A stretch of 64,000 nt of DNA, from the NCBI GenBank assembly GCA_041879295.1, contig CP047152.1, forward strand, positions 1,865,501 through 1,929,500. Reading direction: 5' to 3'. Below, piece by piece: positions 60,221-64,000 of the stretch. Position 1 is the stretch's first letter. Each line of letters opens with the position of its first letter. The notes beneath the pieces are model-generated. The model saw only the letters and a program-made list of their open reading frames with translations, was not told the origin of the DNA and searched no databases. This DNA comes from Pseudomonas putida (GTDB lineage: Bacteria; Pseudomonadota; Gammaproteobacteria; Pseudomonadales; Pseudomonadaceae). The translations under genes were made by a program, and so were the position numbers.

Positions 60221-63151
60221 CTACAGCCCTTCACCCAGCACCCGGTCAATACAATCAACAAAGTAATCCACGCTGGCCCGGCTGGTACACATCGGCGGTT
60301 TGATCTTGAGGATGTTCAGGTAGTCGCCAGTTGGCTGCATGAAGATACCCAGATCCCGCAACCGGTCGCACAGCAGCATGGTCTCTTCGGTGGCCGGCTC
60401 CAGGGTGTCGCGGTCGCGCACCAGCTCCAGCCCCAGATAGAAGCCCGAACCATGCGCCGCACCGGCCAGCGGATGCTTGTCGACCAGCGCCTGCAAGCGT
60501 GCCTTGAAGTAGCGCCCGGTGTCGCGGGCGTTGTCCCACAGGCCTTCTTCCTGCATGACATCCAGCACCGCCATGCCGATGCGGCAGCTGACCGGGCTGC
60601 CTCCGGCCGAGGAAAAGAAGTAGCCCTCGGCCTCCAGCGCCTCGGCGATTTCGCGACGGGTGATGACCACGCCCAGTGGCTGGCCGTTACCCATGCCCTT
60701 GGCCATGGTAATGATGTCCGGAACCACGCCCTGTTCCTCGAAGCCCCAGAAGTACTCGCCCAGGCGGCCATAACCCACCTGCACTTCGTCGGCGATGCAC
60801 ACCCCGCCGCGGGCGCGGACCTTGGCATAGACGTCGCGCAGGTAGCCTGCGGGCAGCGAGATACCGCCGGCATTGCCGTACACCGGCTCGCAGATGATGC
60901 CCGCCAGCTGACGGCCACGGGCGTCGAGGTCTGCCAGCTTGGCGTCGACGTCTTGCAGGTAGTCGGCGGCGCTGTCGGCCCCGCGGAAACGACCGCGGAA
61001 GGTGTTCGGTGCTTCGACCGGGTGTACCCAGTCCGGGCGGGTTTCCAGGGCTTGCGGGTTGTCGGCGATCGACGTGGAGATGGCATCGGTAGCCACTGAC
61101 CAGCCGTGGTAGGCCTCCAGCACGCTGAGCAGGTCGCGCCCGCCGCTGTAGGCCCAGGCCAGGCGAATCGCCAGGTCGTTGGCCTCGGTGCCGCTGTTGA
61201 CCATGAACACTCGGTCGAAACCTTCGGGGGCCAGGTCCAGCAGGCGTTCGGAGAACTCGGTGATCGCCGCGTAATGGAAGCGCGAGTTGGTGTTCAGCAG
61301 TGACCACTGCCGCGCCGACTCGGCAACCATGCGTGGGTGGCCATGGCCCAGCACCGCGACGTTGTTGAGCATGTCCAGGTAGGAACGGCCCTGCATGTCG
61401 ATCAGGTAGTTGCGCCAGCCGCGCTCAATGTGCGGCGGTTGCGCGTAGTAGTGCTTCTGCGAGCGGGCGAAGCTGGCATCGCGGCGGGCCAGCAGGGCTT
61501 GCGGATCAGGTAGCGGCTCGGCATCGCAATCGAAACCCAATAATGTGGCTGGCGACGGGCACAGGGCCAGCCACGCAGCAGCCTGTGACGGCGTGGCGAA
61601 GAAGGGGGGCTGGATGCTGTTATCCAGGCACAGTTGTACGCTGAGGATACTGCCGCTGCTGCCCAGGGGCTGGCCTTTTTCCACGGCCTGGCCGTCTGCC
61701 GGTGCGTCTTCCAGGCCTTGCAGCCACAAAGCCCAGTGCACGGTGCGCAGACAGCCACGGCCGTCGCCATGACGCTGCCAGGTGCCGGCTGCTGGCGCTT
61801 GCACAGGGCTGCCGTTGGGCACATGCAGCTCGACGCCAAGGGCGCAGGTGGCTGGCTCTTCGGGGCGGTCGATATGGGTTTGCGACAGGCGATATTGCCC
61901 GTGCAGGCTGCAGGCCGGTGCGGCTTGCGAGGTCAGCAGTTGCTGGTCGTAACCGGGTTGTTCCCAGTTACCGGCCTCGAAGTGTTCGCTGAGTACCCCC
62001 AGGTCCACCCGTGTGACAGCCTGCCCGGCCAGCTCGGGGAGCAGGGGGGCGCAGCCGTTCAAGTCCGGCGCCGCGGGTTGCAGGCCCGCAGCCTGCAGAA
62101 TGGCCGCCTCCATCAGGGCGAAAGGCACGGCGGTGGCCGTGTCGAAAATTTCCCATTCGTGGGCAATGTTGTCGCGGGTGTACTGGTTGCCCGGGTCGAC
62201 GGCTAGCTGTTGTTCGCTGCTCAGCACCAGTACGGCAGCGCGGTTCAGTACCAGCGGCCACAGGGCGCGCAGTTCGGCCTCGGTCAGCGGGTTGAGCGCC
62301 TGGTAGGCCTGCACGGCTGGGAGGATGCGCAGCGGGTCGCCCTCGGCGTGGTGCAACAGCGCAGCGCAGGTCACCGACAGGTCGGCGATACGCCAGGTGC
62401 GCAGCAGGTCGCCAAAATCGATCACGCCTTGCAGTTGCCACTGACGCTGGGCATCACGGGCCCACACGGTGTTGTCGTCGGTGATGTCCAGGTGCACGGC
62501 CTGACTGGGCAGTTGATCGACCAGCGGCATCAAGCGCTCGTTGGCCTGTCGCGTGGCGTGTTCGATGCGGGCGCGTAGCCCGCTGTCCTGCAGCACCGGC
62601 AGCAGGTGATCGATCAGTGCCCCGGCATGCTGCGGGTCCCATTGCAAGGTGCGCGCAAGGCCTGGGTGGTCGAAATGGGCAAGCGCCTTGTCCAGCTTTG
62701 CACAGAGCCCGCCCAGCTCGGCCATCAGGCGTGGCTCCATGTGCTTGAGGCGGGTCAGCGGTTGGCCTTCGATGTAATCGAGCAGGCGCAGGCGCAGTGG
62801 TTGCGCGTCGATGTCCAGTTCCAGCAGCCCCATGCCGTTGTGGGCTGAGCGCACGGCGGGTACCGGCAAGCCTTGATCGCGCAGGAAGGCCAGGGCGGCG
62901 TGCTGGGCTTCAAGCTCCAGCTGGGCATAGCTGCCGTGGCAGGCCTTCAGCACATAGCCACCTTGCGGCGTGACCACGCGAAAGTTCAGGTCTTGCTGGC
63001 TGCCCAGTAGCGACAGGTTGCCGGCAAGGCCGTAGTGGGCCTGCAGCACAGCGTGTGCCTGGGCTTCGCTCAGCGTTGGGCTGGGCAGGCCGGAGCGCTG
63101 GATCAGGGTGGCCAGGGCGGGGGAAGCGGGCTGGGGTTGGGGGCTGGACAT
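60221..63151 (-). CDS. Three-domain protein: APH-type kinase, M23-like domain, class III aminotransferase
   Basis: A 976-aa fusion. Residues about 30-330 are an aminoglycoside/homoserine-kinase-like domain with Brenner-type motif HLDITDDN and DFGDL. About 390-530 resemble an M23 peptidase fold, but the metal-site pattern is degenerate (CALGVEL where active enzymes have HxGxD). About 555-975 are a class III PLP enzyme with the lysine in MAKGMGNG and IADEVQVGYGRLG. The pairing of kinase with aminotransferase-like domain recalls the vertebrate hydroxylysine kinase and phosphohydroxylysine phospho-lyase pair and its ethanolamine-phosphate relative. A kinase plus phospho-lyase acting on an amino alcohol is therefore plausible, but the substrate is not shown here. 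The gene is monocistronic. Confidence 0.85.
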   Translation of the reverse strand: MSSPQPQPASPALATLIQRSGLPSPTLSEAQAHAVLQAHYGLAGNLSLLGSQQDLNFRVVTPQGGYVLKACHGSYAQLELEAQHAALAFLRDQGLPVPAVRSAHNGMGLLELDIDAQPLRLRLLDYIEGQPLTRLKHMEPRLMAELGGLCAKLDKALAHFDHPGLARTLQWDPQHAGALIDHLLPVLQDSGLRARIEHATRQANERLMPLVDQLPSQAVHLDITDDNTVWARDAQRQWQLQGVIDFGDLLRTWRIADLSVTCAALLHHAEGDPLRILPAVQAYQALNPLTEAELRALWPLVLNRAAVLVLSSEQQLAVDPGNQYTRDNIAHEWEIFDTATAVPFALMEAAILQAAGLQPAAPDLNGCAPLLPELAGQAVTRVDLGVLSEHFEAGNWEQPGYDQQLLTSQAAPACSLHGQYRLSQTHIDRPEEPATCALGVELHVPNGSPVQAPAAGTWQRHGDGRGCLRTVHWALWLQGLEDAPADGQAVEKGQPLGSSGSILSVQLCLDNSIQPPFFATPSQAAAWLALCPSPATLLGFDCDAEPLPDPQALLARRDASFARSQKHYYAQPPHIERGWRNYLIDMQGRSYLDMLNNVAVLGHGHPRMVAESARQWSLLNTNSRFHYAAITEFSERLLDLAPEGFDRVFMVNSGTEANDLAIRLAWAYSGGRDLLSVLEAYHGWSVATDAISTSIADNPQALETRPDWVHPVEAPNTFRGRFRGADSAADYLQDVDAKLADLDARGRQLAGIICEPVYGNAGGISLPAGYLRDVYAKVRARGGVCIADEVQVGYGRLGEYFWGFEEQGVVPDIITMAKGMGNGQPLGVVITRREIAEALEAEGYFFSSAGGSPVSCRIGMAVLDVMQEEGLWDNARDTGRYFKARLQALVDKHPLAGAAHGSGFYLGLELVRDRDTLEPATEETMLLCDRLRDLGIFMQPTGDYLNILKIKPPMCTSRASVDYFVDCIDRVLGEGL

Positions 63152-63301
63152 GGGCTCTACCGTTGGTACTGGGAGGTGACGGTGGAGAATTTATGCCCGA
63201 TCCGGCTGATGATGGAAGACGATTATTGTCAGAAAAATTGATCACTGCTGCATTGCGTCAGGGCGGCAAGGCGCCTGCCTTGGTTTTTGTGGTGTTGCGT
63301 A

Positions 63302-63520
63302 GATCGAGCGCCGCCCGCGCGGCGCATCGCGAGCAAGCTCGCTCCTACATTTGTTTCGGGCCAATTATTCCTGGGGCAGACGCGCGCGTCCCCTTGGCGC
63401 TCAACTCGACATCGTGGGGAACAAACAAGGCGGTCGCGCGCGCAGGCACAGGCGATACTGGCCCGAAACAAATGTAGGAGCGAGCTTGCTCGCGATGCGC
63501 CGCGCGGGCGGCGCTCGATC
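63302..63520. repeat. Large inverted-repeat element, copy 2
   Basis: Arms 63302-63362 and 63460-63520 are inverse copies with only scattered differences. The centre shares ACAAACAAGGCGGTCGCGCG and CCTTGGCGC with copy 1. The left arm ends GTTTCGGGCC and the right arm begins GGCCCGAAAC. It occupies most of the 411-base gap 63152-63562; the remainder is the 5' region of the fusion gene and a short AT-poor stretch. Confidence 0.8.
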
Positions 63521-63562
63521 TCCGCAACACCGCAAGAACCAAGGCGAACACCCACCCATTCC

Positions 63563-64000
63563 CTACGAACCCTCAACCTCCAAAAACGCCGCCTCCAGCA
63601 ACTGCCGGGTATACGGATGCTGCGGCGCATGGAAGATCGCCTGCGCATCCCCTTGCTCCACCACCTGCCCATGCTTGATCACCATCAACTGGTGGCTCAG
63701 CGCCTTGACCACCGCCAGGTCATGGCTGATGAACAGGTACGTCAGGTTGTACTTTTGCTGCAGGTTACGCAGCAATTCCACTACCTGCCGCTGCACGGTG
63801 CGGTCAAGTGCCGACGTGGGTTCATCCAGCAGAATCAGCGCTGGCTTCAACACCAGCGCCCGGGCAATGGCAATGCGCTGGCGCTGCCCACCAGAGAACT
63901 CATGGGGGTAGCGATGCCGCGTGCGTGGGTCCAGGCCTACTTCCTCCAGGGCCGCGATAATCGCCGCTTCCTGTTCCTGCGCGGTGCCAATGCCGTGAAT
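63563..64000 (-). CDS. Oligopeptide/microcin C-type ABC transporter ATP-binding protein (3' part)
   Basis: The frame is open to the right window edge, so the N-terminus is missing; about 145 C-terminal residues are visible. They include the signature FSGGQRQRIAIARAL, Walker B LILLDEPTSALD, the switch His in FISHDLAVV and the HAPQHPYTRQLL tail typical of OppF/DppF/YejF ATPases. It should power import of peptides or similar solutes. YejF is the closest match by eye; other oligopeptide ATPases remain possible. Confidence 0.88.
   Translation of the reverse strand: MHGIGTAQEQEAAIIAALEEVGLDPRTRHRYPHEFSGGQRQRIAIARALVLKPALILLDEPTSALDRTVQRQVVELLRNLQQKYNLTYLFISHDLAVVKALSHQLMVIKHGQVVEQGDAQAIFHAPQHPYTRQLLEAAFLEVEGS

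Noticed and set aside
59686-60303. Several short open frames in the repeat-rich gap (for example 59720-60070)
   Set aside because: They read through palindromes in several frames and both strands with no ribosome sites; they result from repeat composition.

Overview
The window is high-GC DNA typical of a fluorescent Pseudomonas. Gene content and order (a pyoverdine cluster, then htpG, fabAB, gpsA, sixA-like and kdpFABCDE) point to the P. putida group. I see no transposase, prophage, CRISPR array, tRNA or rRNA. The accessory character is concentrated in the first 31 kb.

Region 1 (1-30.8 kb) is the distal half of a pyoverdine-type siderophore locus. Three NRPS genes run on the + strand: a partial A-T module read as Gly; a 3432-aa protein with architecture C-A(Ser)-T-E-C-A(Ser)-T-C-hydroxylase; and a 1058-aa protein with architecture degenerate C-like domain-A(Asp)-T. 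A TonB-dependent siderophore receptor with an N-terminal signalling domain follows. On the - strand lie a terminal C-A(Thr)-T-TE synthetase with a PvdO-like protein, a GNAT acyltransferase with a PvdE-like exporter, and the PvdR-PvdT-OpmQ efflux system. Specificity codes read from the A domains predict a chain ending Gly-D-Ser-L-Ser-OHAsp-Thr. The OHAsp module is split over two proteins: the condensation and Asp beta-hydroxylase domains end one, and a presumed non-catalytic interface domain starts the next. Two exact PvdS-type boxes (TAAAT-N16-CGT) lie upstream of pvdR and the Thr synthetase, and a one-mismatch box lies upstream of the acyltransferase. The two Ser A domains are almost identical at DNA level over about 1.6 kb, which suggests recent duplication or gene conversion. 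The chromophore synthetase, pvdA, pvdS/fpvI/fpvR and pvdMNP are not in the window.

Region 2 (30.9-50.5 kb) is mostly conserved chromosome: a small lipoprotein, two overlapping hotdog thioesterases, htpG, a dienelactone-hydrolase-family enzyme, a pirin, an exported amidohydrolase and fabA-fabB. An overlapping operon encodes a TonB receptor, a periplasmic binding protein and a hybrid histidine kinase. A + strand run follows: gpsA, a DUF4389 protein, a SixA-like phosphatase, a coiled hypothetical, two overlapping alpha/beta hydrolases, a DUF4892 protein preceded by a tiny overlapping ORF, and an AI-2E-family permease.

Region 3 (50.5-64 kb) holds the high-affinity K+ uptake operon kdpFABC-kdpDE, a LysR regulator, a 976-aa three-part protein (kinase-like, degenerate M23-like and class III aminotransferase domains) and the 3' part of an oligopeptide-type ABC ATPase gene. 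Intergenic gaps here carry two repeat classes: paired REP palindromes, and a larger inverted-repeat element of about 220-265 bp present twice, with a solo arm near 44.25 kb.
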